Part shown: one piece after another, positions 47,210 through 59,306 of the stretch
Numbering within the stretch: the first letter of the stretch is position 1
How the letters are laid out: each line of letters begins with the position of its first letter
From: Armillaria gallica
Lineage: Eukaryota; Basidiomycota; Agaricomycetes; Agaricales; Physalacriaceae
Direction: 5' to 3'
Length of the DNA stretch: 64,000 nucleotides
Assembly: GCA_037576215.1 (NCBI GenBank)
Contig: JBANDB010000004.1
Location: 7,006,001-7,070,000, forward strand
Program-made: the position numbers and the translations under genes
Notes under the pieces: generated by a model
Seen by the model: the letters and a program-made list of their open reading frames with translations, nothing else
What the model was told of the DNA's origin: nothing
The model's database searches: none

Positions 47210-47935
47210 AAAAAGATCTCTTGAGGCGGGACAGTAGATAACGTAATTGTTGCCACGGTTTCTCGCCCTTTTATTGCGCTTCGCTTCTTCATGATTGGAC
47301 GTCAATGTCATATGGCATCTCCTCGAAGTAGAGAACACTGATACCCTACGATCGACGCTCGTTTGCGAAATTCCAAGATCAATATACAATACTAGTCATT
47401 TCCACCGATGTACTCCGCGAATTGTCTCTGTTCCGTGAAAGGTTCCCAACCATGCGATCAAACACAGTACATGGTGGGTACATGGCTACAAAATCAGGCA
47501 TCAACCCAAAAAGCGCTACTTTATTCGCTACTATTAAGGGGTGCGTTTGTTTTGTCTGTTCATAGGCTCAGCAGGTAATGATATATTCACTAGCTGCGTA
47601 CTTAATTACGGATCTTTGACTTCAGAGCGTCGGTCACACAAGGTTACAACCTGCTTTGTGTTCCCCAAAGAGTCTACAGTAGAATTCTTCGAGTTCTCTT
47701 TGCACTCCCGATGTACACAGTAAATTCGAGCTCTAGTCACCTTGAGAATGGCCAACCCGTTGACTCGCCGTTAGATCTCTCCTATTTGATCTTAGGGAGA
47801 AGGTTGTGCCAAACGACGACCACAACTAGGATATCAACAGGTTTATCTGCCAAATTATTCAGGATCCAGACAGGGAGATATTTCCGAATGTTGAAGAACT
47901 TCAAGAAGAAAAGAAACCTTTAAAACCTTCTGTAC
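47210..47935. repeat. Module X, copy 1 (3' flank of GH76-like G2)
   Basis: Sequence after the GH76-like stop (ATTGTTGCCACGGTTTCTCG ... CGAAGTAGAGAACACTGAT), and then TTTGATCTTAGGGAGAAGG ... GAACTTCAAGAAGAAAAG, recurs at 58580-58970. The first part also recurs at the 3' side of copy G3 (52540-52380, minus). Non-coding. Confidence 0.55.
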
Positions 47936-47987
47936 ACTGCAACTAGGATTCGAACCGTGATAATCAGCGGTTTTTACGTCACGAAGC
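47936..47987 (-). repeat. tRNA-like element T11
   Basis: On the minus strand GCTTCGTGACGTAAAAACC, then GGTTCGAATCCTAG. Box A to box B about 30 nt. The 3' acceptor strand is lost. Confidence 0.5.
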
Positions 47988-48277
47988 TACTGCTTTCTGT
48001 ATTGTACTCGCGAATTGAAGGAGGAAGGTGGGTTTGCAACACTTGAGGATCAGAAGTGTTGTGTACTCGTCAACGGATCGAGGTCATGAGATTGAAACTG
48101 AGATATTGAGGAATATGACCGTGAAGTCAAACTATGATAGGTGCAGGCCCTTCTCTGATGTAACTCTGTAGACGCGGGTGCACTCGGTATCTTTCCAGGC
48201 GCAAGTAATACAAGAAATAAACGGCATGCAAGGATGACGGATCGAAGAAGGAAAATGTTTCGAACCGATCCCCCTAA

Positions 48278-48336
48278 GCGTTCCAGCAGGATTCAAACCC
48301 TGATAGTAGGCTTTCAATGTGGTGCGTCACGGAAGC
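48278..48336 (-). repeat. tRNA-like element T10
   Basis: On the minus strand GCTTCCGTGACGCACCACAT ... GGGTTTGAATCCTGCTGG. It starts 77 bp after the stop of F-box copy F3 and is preceded by the shared string TTTAGGACATC. Confidence 0.55.
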
Positions 48337-48413
48337 GGATACTAGTACTTGCAGGTCTATCCTCACTCGAAATAGCGCAGATGTCCTAAATCAGCAAAGC
48401 GCATATATTCCAA

Positions 48414-49490
48414 CTACAGCTGAACAATCGTAACCTTCCCAAACGCCGACCCAAGGATGATCCTCCCAAGATCTTCGTCATAATCCAATGTGGTCCATTT
48501 ATTGAGGTCATTCATGCAGACCTCACGAATGCGAACTTCGGTAGTAGGATTAAGCAGACTAGGGAAGACAGCTGCGATGAGCGTTTCACAACCGTCGTGT
48601 TCCTCCCAGTGCGAGACCATGGCATGGTCGTATGGGCGTATCCATACGGCGGTGGCTCGCTTACCAAGGATAACATCGGTGCATCGCAGGGCTCTACATC
48701 GCGATGATATTCTGCTGGTGAGGATTGGGGGAAAGGAGGAGAGGGAATAGAACTCAAGTGAACTTAGTTCTGATGCCAAGAGGTTATTGCTGTGGGAACG
48801 AATGAGGAAGGAGGTCGGCGTTGCGCTGGTGCCATCAACCCAACCGACAGAGTGTGTGGCGATGTGGGTTAAGGCGGAGTCATAAATTGAAAGAGTGATG
48901 GATCGGGCACGGACGACGAGGATGGTGGTCAAGGTGAAGACGACTTGGAGGCAGTGGCCATGCTGGGTGTCGCCTACGTCGTCGAGATAGGCGCGCTCGT
49001 CGGTCTTCCAGTTGTAGACGAGTGTCTTGGAGGCACCGTCATTGAGTGCTATGATGGCACCACTGAGGGTGACTGGGCGGAGGTCAGAGTCGAAGGAGCG
49101 GATTTTGTGCAGTGTCCGGTTGTCACCCAGACGGAGGAGCACGATTTTCTGTGACCTATATACATCAGAGATCGTTCATGGGAGTGACGGACACTCACGA
49201 TGACAATGAGATACCCGTTTCAGACCGTGGGTCAGCATTCAACTTTACCCCGGTGTATATCGCCCCTTTCGGCGACCACTTTGGGCGCTTGGGTCCGTGC
49301 GCGATGTCCCACATTGTCAGCACCGACCAGATTCCCTCGGATATGGTTAGCAGTCATCGATGTTCTTGTCCTGGTACAAATTTAATTTCGGAAATGGGAG
49401 ATCCGATAACAGTCATCTCGCTTTTCGGCGTGAGAGGCGAGCCTGCGAGCCAACGCGACGTGAGTCGGTATGCGTGACACATGCAACGCT
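48414..49490 (-). pseudogene. F-box family protein C-terminal part (copy F3), best preserved
   Basis: The final exon, 49142-48414, is fully open: RLGDNRTLHKIRSFDSDLRP, LVYNWKTDERAYLDDV, LTTILVVRARSITLSI, RALRCTDVILGKRATAVWIR, MVSHWEEHDGCETLIAAV and the ending TTLDYDEDLGRIILGSAFGK ... IVQL. An upstream exon at 49490-49200 carries SRWLAGSPLTPKSEM and has an in-frame TGA after GQEHR, where Trp is the likely ancestral residue. At about 49490 it is fused to a truncated CFEM copy, so the N-terminal F-box is missing. The repetitive beta-rich sequence suggests a propeller-like substrate-binding region. A tRNA-like element follows 77 bp after the stop. Confidence 0.68.
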
Positions 49491-49497
49491 CAATGTG

Positions 49498-49849
49498 CAG
49501 TTGGCGTCGGCTATGGAGAGCTGCAAACAGTTGGTCACTGCGGAGATATTATTAGTTCGAGGAAGAGCAGGAAAAATAGCAATAGCGACGGACCACATGT
49601 GGAGTACCCACTCAGACTCGGTAGCTCTGCAGAGAGTGTCGAGCTGGCGCTTAGGCTCTCACTACTATTCAAGCTCGCGCTTCCGCTTGATGTTGAGCTT
49701 GATGCCAAGGACGTAGGCTGGCTAATTGCTGTTCCAGTGATGCTACCAGTGATGCTAGTGGAGGTCGTGGCCGTCGATGACTGCCCCCGGACGACTGCCA
49801 TGAGACAGAGCAGCGAGAAAGGGACAACATTGGAGAATCCCAGAGGCAT
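49498..49849 (-). pseudogene. CFEM gene, truncated copy C2
   Basis: The start at 49849 gives MPLGFSNVVPFSLLCLMAVV with RGQSSTATTSTSITG, almost identical to the intact copy. A deletion near 49570 shifts the frame between CGPSLLLFF and PALPRTNNIS. Similarity ends at IADANCT (49498), inside the CFEM cysteine region, where the F-box fragment begins. The second half of the CFEM domain and the stalk are absent. Confidence 0.75.
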
Positions 49850-49984
49850 AGGTGGCGAAAAGAAGGGAGAAAGGACAGCAACGGTACGACAGCAAGCGCA
49901 GCGATGATGGTAAGAGGCAAAGGAATTCGGAATTCGATCCAGGATATTTGGCGTTGTTTGACATCGCCAGCTAATGTTTCCCCC

Positions 49985-50700
49985 CAACCTAGGTATTTCG
50001 CCCGCTCTGTTCTGCTGAGTTTATACTTATACTTCTTCACAGATAGAACAAATCCATCATATTATCGTTATCTTCTTGATTTCCCGGCCCAGCTCAGCAC
50101 GCGTGACGACTAAGCTCCTGTGACTCTAAGAACTGCTACTGCAACTTCAAGGACTGTCTATCAAACGGATAATGCTCGCATGTAATCGACATGAATAAAT
50201 GTCACTGATGCCAGAGAATTTTCCTTCCTACCATCATACAACCCAGAGCAAATTCGAAGAGCTATTTTGTGTTAGGCCCTTTCCTGATGGTGCAGGGTTT
50301 CTCCATTTTTTTTCCATCTTCAAGTTAACGCGACTCTGCAGTATCATAATTTCACCTTGAATCCCTTGACCTCAAAGAAGCGACTGGAGGCGAAGAACAA
50401 GTCTGTCAATATTAAAAACAGGCCGGTTCGCTAAAGGTGATATCAACCCACCGACTACGACAACGGTAATGCCGGCGATCTCTGGAGGCCTCGGCTGCAT
50501 ATTTGCTGATGCGTCGGGTGCGTAGGTTCTTGGCCCGCATGTGTACTCTCGTATTCTATTCAAATGGCACCAGCAGCTGCCAGTTGGGCCGAGTACTCGT
50601 TCGTACAAATGGACGTGATACATCCAAGGATGACTTCAGTATGGCATGCTTGTTCTCGCAGGTCGTGCGTTTACCAGAAATCTTAATATCCGCATGATCA
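49985..50700. repeat. Module Z, copy 2
   Basis: Matches 42560-43625 from CTAGGTATTTCGCC to TCGCAGGTCGTGCGTTTACCAGAAA, with several internal deletions. No coding signal. Confidence 0.55.
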
Positions 50701-51610
50701 CGCCTCTTCTCGGTGCAGGACGGTATGTTTTAATATTACATCTATTAGGTATACTTTCTGATCGTATAAACACAGACATTTACATCCGTCTTTAGCTCTC
50801 ATGAAAGTTGCCAAGCCTGCGAGGATTTTCCCAGGTGGTGACCTTCTTGTTCACACCCCACCTTGACCCTGGCCTCCTTGCACCGTCTTGAAGGGAGGGT
50901 TTCGAAAAGGTACGTCCAACTCTTACTGCCATACCAACCGCCTAACATAGCGTCGAGGCAGGAAAATGTTGATACTATACTGAGGAAGACATTATCCCGT
51001 CGGGGGGATTGGCTGCGCAAGGCTTCAAGGTATGCTTTGTCTGACGTCTCTAAGGGACTTCGGAGTACAAAATATGTCTGTAAAATGATCAGCAAGTACA
51101 TCCTTCAAATGATTGAAAAATGGAGACTTGCCCTGAAATATTGACACAAACGGCCTGTCTAAAGCGGAGAGTTATGAGCAAATCATCGACTTCAACGAAG
51201 ATGTACTGACTGCCGTTTGGCTTGATTCCGGAAGGTTTCAGGGTATGTTTGTTTGGCTTGACTTTTCGATCTAAAAACACGAAAATATCAACAGGAAATT
51301 CGTTAGAATAATCACAGTGGTTAGCCTACTGAACGCCGCGCGATCGCAGCTCTGTAACGCTCCGAGCTCCGAGCTTTCACCTTGACATACAATGCTAAAT
51401 GGGAAAATATCAGCAAGAAATTCCTCAACATCGTCTGAACGAAGCTTTACTCGCTGCCACCGGAGGTCAGCTCTGAGGTTCCGAGTCATCCTAAGGGCTG
51501 CCGACTGGTCGCTGACATGACAAATTACTCAGACCGTAGGACATTGATTCCGCAGAATCTGACCTTAGAATTTTCGAGCTCTAATCTGGCAAAGAGTGAG
51601 CGTTTGAAAT
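50701..51610. other. Unassigned stretch
   Basis: No recognised feature. A plus-strand frame of 93 codons at 50863-51144 has no family motif. Confidence 0.35.
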
Positions 51611-51639
51611 GCATGATAAATTACGAAAGGAGGGACTTA

Positions 51640-52170
51640 CAACGTGTTCCCATGCGTTGCCTTCGCAAGGAACAAGGCCAGAAGATTTGAAGGACTACGG
51701 GTGGATGGTCTGCCTGCGCAATTCTGAGCTTGGAGACCTCCTTCTCCAATAGTGCGATACGCTGGTCCTGCGACCGGAAAATTTCATGCAGAAGCTTGAA
51801 GAGCTCAGCTGATGGGGTCGACGCGGTGATAGCGACGGAATCACGGCTGTGAAACGGAGGAGTCGGTGGATAACAGGCGTCCAACTTTGATTGCGGCTGT
51901 ACTGGAACTGCTCCTGAGTTGGCGGATAGTATGCGAGATAGTGGTAATTTCCCCCAGACCTTTGTACGCTGCCAAGACTCCAAATATTCTCAAGCATTCC
52001 TCGCACATGGAGGATTGCTGCTTTTATCCCACAACCAATCACCGCGGAGTTCTTTCAGTCCATCCATCCATTCAGTCGCAGTAATTCCGCCTTTGACCTG
52101 CTCTTCCTCGACTTTGAAGCCTTTGATTCCCTTCAAAACCAACCATACATAATCTGATCATATCAGCCTA
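51640..52170 (-). pseudogene. Hypothetical protein, C-terminal coiled-coil fragment with in-frame TGA
   Basis: A minus-strand frame reads WLVLKGIKGFKVEEEQVKGG, ATEWMDGLKELRGDWLWDK, then CARNA-stop-EYLESWQRTKVWGK, then AVPVQPQSKLDACYPPTPPF, SAELFKLLHEIFRSQDQRIA and LLEKEVSKLRIA. The stop is a TGA with sensible coding sequence on both sides, consistent with a lost CGA. The end is a short heptad-like coiled coil. I do not recognise a domain. It is the terminal exon of something larger, inserted in the duplication field between F-box copy F3 and GH76-like copy G3. Confidence 0.45.
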
Positions 52171-52567
52171 AGTAGTCCAGGAGACCACCAGAAGTAATGA
52201 AGTTGCACCTACGAAACCAAGGAAGTTTTGTACACTATTACGCCCATAATGTTTGATTTTCTAGCCATGTACCCAACAGGTACCACGTTTAATCACACGA
52301 TTGGGCCCCTCATGTTGAACAGAGACACTTCGCGGGGTACATTGGTGGAAATGACTCATAGAGTTTATTAATTTCCCAGACGAGCATCGAGCGTAGGATA
52401 TCAGTGTTCTCTACTTCGAGGAGATGTCATATGGCATTGACATTCAATCACGAAGAAGCGAAGTGCAATGAAAAGGGCAAGATAATATAAAGATAATAGA
52501 AGACACCATGGCAACAATTGCATCATATACTGTCGCACCTCCAGGCATGCTGTCCTATTCACATAGC

Positions 52568-55063
52568 CTATCCTTCATGATAACCCGGCGGCATCTCCTC
52601 TGCATTCCATCGGTCCCGTGACATCCGGTCATTTATCGATCTCAGCAGCTCCTCCAAAAGTGTATGCTCTCTTCTATTGCCAGGCAGTGGATTCTCAGGG
52701 CTGGCAACCTGAGTCCTTGGTATAGCTGTCGGCTCGGTCAATACATTTGTTCCGGGGATCCCCACCAAACCGTTATCTGTGGCTCTCGAGGAAGGCTCTT
52801 CTCCCATTGCGATGCCAGGGACTCTGAATCGAGCAGATTTCACCCGAGTCCTCTGATGCTGCTCCCCTAATATCCCTGAAGAGGCCATGCTTTGTGTAGC
52901 TGTGAATGGTGTTACCATTAAAGAACTCCCATTGACCACTGAAGGGCTGTCACTCCTCTGGTGATGTAGCTTGCGCAAGAAAAGGGTGACCGTTATTAAA
53001 GTTGTGAGAAGCACTATTCCGCCAATGACACTACCAGCTATAATTCCGGTAAGGTCCTTCTTTGCTGATGATGCTGGTCCACTTGAGTTATCAGGATTAA
53101 CACTCGATGTTGGCGGTAACTGTGATGGCAGCGATGTGCCTCCACTGGAGGTAGGGATAACACTCGAATTTAGTGATGGCTGTAGCCGCAGTGATGTGCC
53201 CACACTGGAGGCAGGGATAATACTCGAGCTGGATGATGACTGTCCATCTACAAGCTGTATTGCACCAAGCAACACAGTCAAAGCTGAGGTCTGTTCGATA
53301 CTGTTAAACAAGGTGCTTAATGATCCTGTCCAGGGTGACACGTAAATGTTGGGGTTTTTTGGGGACCTAGCATGATTGATGACAGAATTATACTACATGG
53401 AAGAATAAAGTTAGGCAAACCAGGACAGCCGATTTACAAAGGCTTACCTGAACACTGATGTATTCCTTGATATATGCTTGAAGATCAGATGATGTCTTGT
53501 TGCATTCATATAATGATGCCAGGGCCCGTACAATGCAGTGTCCTCCAACACTGTGGTCATTATCATCTAAATAAGAATGAGTCTGTGAGACAATTTTACA
53601 TTGAGGAAACATACAATTATATACTCCATCCACTCCCTGCCACAGTGAATTAGACATAACAGCATGAACAGTACTAGTTAATCTAGTTGCATTCACTTTT
53701 TAGTATGTGGACAGAGAGGATCAGTTAGCACATACAAGGCCTTGGTTGGTGCATCATTGATTATCCCACTGGCAGCTAGGATTGCCAAGCCTTCAACAAA
53801 GGTACCAGAACCACAGGGTGATGTGTCAGGTTTTTTTGAGCAACTTGAAGCTTGGTTTGAATTTGACTTGATACTAGTCCCTACAGTGTTACTGGATGAA
53901 TCCAGAAGATGCAACCGTATGAAATGCACTGAGTCAAGGGCAGCATCAATATATGTCTGGTTGAATGTTGCATTTGCGAGTAGAGCAGAAACACTTGGTC
54001 ACAGTCAGTTAATTATATGGCCCATGTGTCTGAAGATTTGTTGAACTCACACAAGAAACATGCTGATCATACAGAGTTAACCAAGAATTGAAAAATTGGA
54101 AAGGAACACTGACCCAGAGGACAAACTGTCGAGATATGGGCCATTGGAGGCATTATTCTGCCCCATTGATTAATTAGTGAGATCTGCATGTAACACATGA
54201 CTCACAAAATAGGTGCCACCGGTTAGAAGTTCCCCTGTGCACCAGGATTCGTAAATTGATCAGCTGTACTCACAGATGGCACGTACTGTTACATGAAGAT
54301 GCAAGAGTGAATTGCTTCGTTTCAATGGTCCTTGATAAAGCTTGTTCCAAAGTTATTGTATATCGCCTTGCGGAAGTCCACGAAGCCACGGCAAAAGCAA
54401 GGAAGTCTTGATCTCCATAAGTTGTGTAAGCCCGAGTGGCAGCATATCCATAATTCCTAAAGGAAATGAGTAACACATGAATAGCCACATAGAATCTACC
54501 TCACAGCCCAGCCTGCAGCTATCATCGAGAGATCAGTTACCAGGAAGCGCTCTTTGAAAATAGAACTAACCCTAATCACGGTCAGTCAGAAATGATTTAG
54601 AGGGTATAACGAGAAAGTACTGACTGGTCAGCTAAAAAACCAGGCTTCTTCAACTCTGCAGCCTTTAAATAATGCCTCAGCCTGTCCTTGTACTGCGTCT
54701 GGTTTGTAAGTCTATCAAATTCTACCATTTGTGCGCAAAGTGCTCCTGCGTCTGCATATCTACCATCTGATCATAGGAGAGTTCGAAAGGAAACAATTTG
54801 TAGGAGATTAAATGCTACACACTACTGAATTGCCCGTCGGCCCAATTGATTTTGCCAATTGCTTCCCCGAGGGCCTTGCTAGCAGTAGTAAGGCAGTATT
54901 CCTTGGACTGTGTGATGTTTGGGTTCTAGTTTGGTATCAGTATTTGTCGTTGTCGACCAGAGAAAGTGTATTCACTGTCCAGGTAGGAGGCGGTTTGAAG
55001 TCCTGGGCCGCCACTGAGTACGAACTCAGAGTAAACAGTGTCCAGATAAAAACTAGGTGCATT
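52568..55063 (-). CDS. GH76-like secreted protein with membrane tail, copy G3
   Basis: The start at 55063 gives MHLVFIWTLFTLSSYSVAAQ, a signal peptide. Exon 1 ends after DFKPPPTWT at 54977; exon 2 begins NPNITQSKEYCL. Exon 3 begins NGRYADAGALCAQMVEFDR. Further segments are NYGYAATRAYTTYGDQDFLA, ARRYTITLEQAL, GTFVEGLAILAA and GGHCIVRALASLYECN. The last exon (53341-52568) has MSPWTGSLSTLFN, a Ser/Pro-rich stalk with imperfect repeats (SSVIPTSSGGTSL, SSIIPASSVGTSL), a transmembrane helix (GSVIGGIVLLTTLITVTLFL) and a cytoplasmic tail ending EMPPGYHEG. No in-frame stop was found in the segments I could place. It is inverted relative to G2 and G4. The stalk is longer than in G2. Confidence 0.72.
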
Positions 55064-55264
55064 CAAGCTGTATTCGTACTTCAAGGAAGGATAGAGCTCG
55101 AGGAGTCTTTGAGGCTTGCTGTGAAGGTTAGATGAGAGACGATGAAGTCAGCGTAGACTCCAGAGTTCGCGGAGACCCCACAAGGAGCGCCGACGACTAA
55201 TCGACCCCTTCCTTCCCTCCTTCCACATCGAGATCTTGATAAATATCAGTACGCAGCACTAGAG

Positions 55265-55840
55265 GCTATGCGACATGATATTGCGCAGATATCTTAATAT
55301 AAGAGTAGCGTAATGAAGAACATCCATCGGGAGTATCGATTCGAGTCGTTCAATTGTGAGCAGTGAACCGCCAAGTTGAATCAATGAACTGTCCGTGGTG
55401 AGTGGCGCCGCTGAATGTATCCGGATCCTGTACCGACCCTCTTCCCCATGAAAAGTCTCCACTGTACGCGACGTATTCAATAGTGTGATCACAACGAAAA
55501 GGCCCTCCTGACCAGGAGATAAAAGTGGTATAACGTATTGGTGTACTTCGACTGTGTGTTCTATCGTCATGCCTGAAACCGAGCGCACTCAAGGTGCTAC
55601 TATCTACGTCGACCCTATTGGCCCAGAGTACAAGCAATGCGCAGCTGACTGGTCATTCTGAAACGGAAGTATATTAGCACGTGCTGCGCGCAGCACAGGT
55701 ATATAATTCCGGCCCTTAGGACCTCCAATTCGCAACCGCTTGTCCAGATTTCGTGCTTGTGTTCAGATCGCTGGCTACCGCACAGGAGCAAGACAGAAAT
55801 TACGCGACTTCTCTTGTCCTGCCCGGAAAATCGTGACAAT
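55265..55840 (-). repeat. Module U, copy 2
   Basis: Minus-strand copy upstream of G3. The frame near 55588-55260 reads VVITLLNTSRTVETFHGEEG, then YRIRIHSAAPLTTDSS, then LGGSLLTIERL, the longest open part of this module. An alternative frame gives CDHTIEYVAYSGDFSWG. Both may be exons of one split gene. Confidence 0.5.
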
Positions 55841-55959
55841 GGCCAGTGTTTGATCGACTCAAGATCAACTAAGGAACAATCGCGTCCGAGGACACTAGTG
55901 CTGCGGCAACAAAGGCGTCTGATTCACCCCAAACGGGGTTTCGTTTGATTGTAATCAAG

Positions 55960-56150
55960 CTGGCGGTGTCTCCGCACCGTGGAAGGCAAGTGGAAGGTAT
56001 AGGAATAAGCGCTCGACGTACTGCGTCGAACATCTTGCCTTAATCTGGTGAGACAAGACTTCTTGACAGTCGCTTTATGTGAAGGATACGAGCAAGAAGT
56101 TTGTCGCATGGGCACGACCTCGTCGACTTCAGATCGATTTGACAGTCATT
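55960..56150 (+). repeat. Module M, copy 2
   Basis: Inverted relative to the 43670-43870 copy and of similar length. It lies between module U (minus) and the CFEM relic (plus). Confidence 0.6.
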
Positions 56151-56169
56151 CTTCGAGTAGCGGCCGGGA

Positions 56170-56378
56170 AATATCAGCCGACGATGCCAAACAACCCCAA
56201 ATTTCCCGGATCGAATTCCGAATTCTTTTCCCTTTCATCGTCATCGCTGCGCCTTACTGTCGTACCCTTACCGTCCCTTCTGCCTTCATCTCGCCATCTA
56301 TACCTCTGGGATTATTAAGCGTCGTTATTTTCTTGCCGCTCTGTCTCATAGCCGTTGTCCGGAGGCAGTCATCGATCT
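56170..56378 (+). pseudogene. CFEM gene 5' relic (copy C3) joined to an F-box start
   Basis: The upstream CCCGGATCGAATTCCGAATT-type leader and a signal-peptide region (LGLLSVVIFLPLCLIAVV with RRQSS) correspond to the CFEM gene. The ATG is ATA here. Similarity ends at GGCAGTCATCGAT (about 56374), after which F-box copy F4 begins. The break point in CFEM is the same as in the copies at 23.06 and 60.5 kb. Confidence 0.6.
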
Positions 56379-57664
56379 GTGAACAGTACTCTCTACGACT
56401 TGCCTGAGGATGTGTTGATCTACACCATCGTGCTCCTGTCTCTTTCTGGTGTCGTCCTTCTCCGCCAGGTGAGTATTTCCTAGGCCTGCGACACCAGCGC
56501 GTAATATCCACTGACATGGAACCGGGTCCATGCGCTCACAAGGCTACACATTGTCTGGACAGATGCACTCAAGCTCGACATCCTCGCCAATGTCAATGAC
56601 TATCCTTGTCCCCCCCACCATACAGATCTCGAGCATCGCACGTGTCACACGTATGGACTAGCGTCCTGTTAGCTTGCAGACTCTCCTCGAACCCCGAAGA
56701 GCGAGACGAGTTTATCGGATCGCCCATTTCTGAAAGCAGATGTGGACCAGGACCAGGACGACAGCACAAATTGGTGCTGAACATTTGGGATATCACCCGC
56801 TACCAAATGATTACCGAAAGGCACGATGTTCACTGGGATGAAGCTGAACGCCGACCCAGAGTCTGAAGCGGCCATAGCGGTGTCATTGTAAGTGCCCGTT
56901 GCTCTCGTGAACGATCTCTGAAGATTTGACATATATAGGTCACAGAGAATCGTTCTCCTTACCTAGACGAAGATGGGACCCTACACGAAATTCGTTCCGT
57001 CGAAACCGACCTCCGCCCAGTCAACATCACAGGCGACGTCATAGCCCCGAGCGACGACGTCTCCAAGACTGTGATCTACAACTGGAAGACCGACGAGCGC
57101 GTCTGCCTCTATATCATGGGCGACAGTGAGCTTAATCACGGCCTCCAAGTCGTCTTCACCCTGCCCACCAACCTCGTCGTCCGTGCCCACTCCATCACTC
57201 TTACGACTTCACTTCACCCACGTTGCCACCCACTCCTTCGGGTGCCAGCACGATGCCGATCTCCATTCTGATCCGCTCCCAGAGCGACAATCCTTGGGCT
57301 TTGGAGCTTAATTCGCTCGAGCTCTACTCGCTCTCCTCCTTTTCCCACAAGCATCGTTTCCAAAGTATCCTCTCGACGTGGAGCGCTTCGATGCACTGAC
57401 GTCATCCTCAGCAAGCGGACCACTGCAGTATGGATCCCAACATATGACTGCGCCATGGTCTCACGCTGGGAGGAGCACAATGGCTGCGAAACACTCATCA
57501 CAGCTGTCTTTCCCGGTACGCTTAATTCTACTACTGAAGTCCGTGTTCTCGAGCTATGCTCCAACGCGATCAATAACTGGACCGCGTTGGATTACGACGA
57601 AGATCTTGGGATCATCGCTCTTGGGTCGGCGTTTAGGAAGGTCACGATTATATTGATCAGCTGT
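56379..57664 (+). pseudogene. F-box family protein, copy F4, with N-terminal F-box
   Basis: This is the only copy in which an F-box is visible. From 56379 (GTG) it reads STLYDLPEDVLIYTIVLLS with VLLRQ and a GTGAGT donor near 56469. The next parts are degraded by indels. An intron with a GTAAGT donor near 56890 and tatag acceptor near 56939 is retained. A TAG appears after SQRIVLLT. The frame then shifts, and pieces recognisable from copy F3 continue (YNWKTDERVCLYIMGD at 57080). The ending WTALDYDEDLGIIALGSAF is intact, near 57590-57640. The stop region is altered. A tRNA-like element starts about 80 bp further on. Confidence 0.62.
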
Positions 57665-57742
57665 AATCGGAATATATCCATTTGCTTGTTTATGATGCAT
57701 GCGCCGTTTTGAGTGGCGAAAGAATTGTGAGTACTAATATCC

Positions 57743-57801
57743 GCCTCCGTGGCGCACTATGTTGAAGGCCTATTATCAAGGTTAGAATCCCACTGGAAGG
57801 C
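57743..57801 (+). repeat. tRNA-like element T13
   Basis: 59 nt. GCCTCCG and GGAAGGC can pair with one mismatch. Box-A-like TGGCGCACTATG is at 57750 and GGTTAGAATCC at 57780, 30 nt apart. Confidence 0.55.
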
Positions 57802-57809
57802 TTGAGTGT

Positions 57810-58570
57810 TTTCAAGCTCGTTCGATACTTTTTCTGTCTTCAATCCGTCATGCTTGCATGTTGTGTTTGTTCTTGCATTACTTATGCGTCAGTAAAATAC
57901 TTACACTTATAAAGATACTGAGGCTATTTATTTTCAGAACTCCCCAGTTTTGAGTCAAGCATCGGTGAGTTTGATAATGGCTCTCTCTTTGGGATTCGCT
58001 TCATAGCATCTTAGGGAATTGTTCAAGCCGATGAGGTGTGCCCTTACCCATGTAATGTCGCTCTTTGATAGTGTCCGGAACGCCCTTATTGAGAAGTTCC
58101 GGCACCAACAAATTTTTTATCCTTTTCCTAGCAATGTTTCCGAGGCTGAAAAGATTGTCCCCTCCTAACAGTGACTCCGGGAAGCGATTGGCAGCGACGA
58201 GGGCGGATGAGGAGCGAGAAAGTAAAATATAAATATGAGGTCACTTGTGTAGACAGCATTGTAATAATAAATTTACTATTTCAAGTCTCTCGAAGTTTCT
58301 AAGAGTGGAAGTATGCGAAGTATATATGCCTCAGCAACCTAAAAATACTAGCTGCTACGAGCCCATCTTAAGACGGGGTTCATGTTACAGTTATACTTGC
58401 ATATGGCATTATCGGTATCGGAAATATTCACAAGGGTACGTGTATAATTATCATTTTTCCACGCTACATATGGGCATAGGCTGGTGTAATTATTTTAGAC
58501 GTTGCCACGCATTTCGAGCCTTGCCATGGGCTTATACGGCCATATATATTTTTGTTCAATTCGCTGATGC
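57810..58570. other. Unassigned stretch
   Basis: No gene or RNA recognised. It follows F4 and precedes a copy of the GH76-like 3' flank, so a lost GH76-like gene body may have stood here. Confidence 0.35.
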
Positions 58571-58579
58571 ATATAATGC

Positions 58580-58970
58580 GATTGTTGCCTTGGTTTCTCC
58601 GTAATGACTTCGACATTATCTCGACCTTTCCATCGAGCGTAGCTTCTTCAAAGTAGGGAGCACTGATATCCTCGCTCGACACTGTATACTCACCAAGAGC
58701 ATAGATAGCTCCCCCGCTCCCCCTTCATTAGTTATTTTGACCTATGTTTCTTCGTTGATGGCACGCCATTCACTCACGCTGTTTTGCAAGAGATGTATCC
58801 ACGCTCTGAGATCTCACCAATTTGATCTTAAGGAGATGATTGTGCCGAAGGACGACCACAGCTCGGCTATCGACGTGCTTATCTGCCACATTATTTCAGG
58901 ATCCGGACAGCCAAAGATTTCCGAATGTCGAAGAACTTCAAGAAGAAAAGAGTCCTCAAAGAATTCACTA
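58580..58970. repeat. Module X, copy 2, without its GH76-like gene
   Basis: Matches 47240-47925 (GCGATTGTTGCCTTGGTTTC ... CAAAGTAGGGAGCACTGATA, then ATTTGATCTTAAGGAGATG ... AAGAACTTCAAGAAGAAAAG). The coding tail that precedes it in G2 is absent. Confidence 0.55.
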
Positions 58971-58971
58971 T

Positions 58972-59029
58972 GCTTCGACTAGGACTCGAACCGTGGTAAC
59001 AGCAGACTTTACAGTCTGCGTCACGAAGC
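58972..59029 (-). repeat. tRNA-like element T12, best folded
   Basis: 58 nt on the minus strand. GCTTCG pairs with CGAAGC. A single internal hairpin GCAGAC-TGTAAA-GTCTGC has a 6-bp stem and a loop containing GTA. It is followed by GGTTCGAGTCC at 58992. A D-arm is lacking. This is the clearest evidence that the elements have one stem, not two, between acceptor and T-arm. Confidence 0.6.
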
Positions 59030-59306
59030 TATGGCTTTTCGTACGGTGCTCGCGAATGAAGGGGCAAGGTTCGGCACCAGTCACAATTCGTGTGAAACAT
59101 CTGAATTAATGAATACAAGGGTCCGGGATACAGATGCGACAAGGTTTCAGTCACAGTGACTCGCTTGCCGATAGTACCGCGTCAGAATGGATTTGCGACA
59201 CTTGAGAACTTGGGAATCATAAAAGTTGTACTTGCCACAATGGATCGAGGTCATGAAATTGAAACCGAGGTATCGAGGATTATGACTGCGAGATTAAATT
59301 ATAGTA

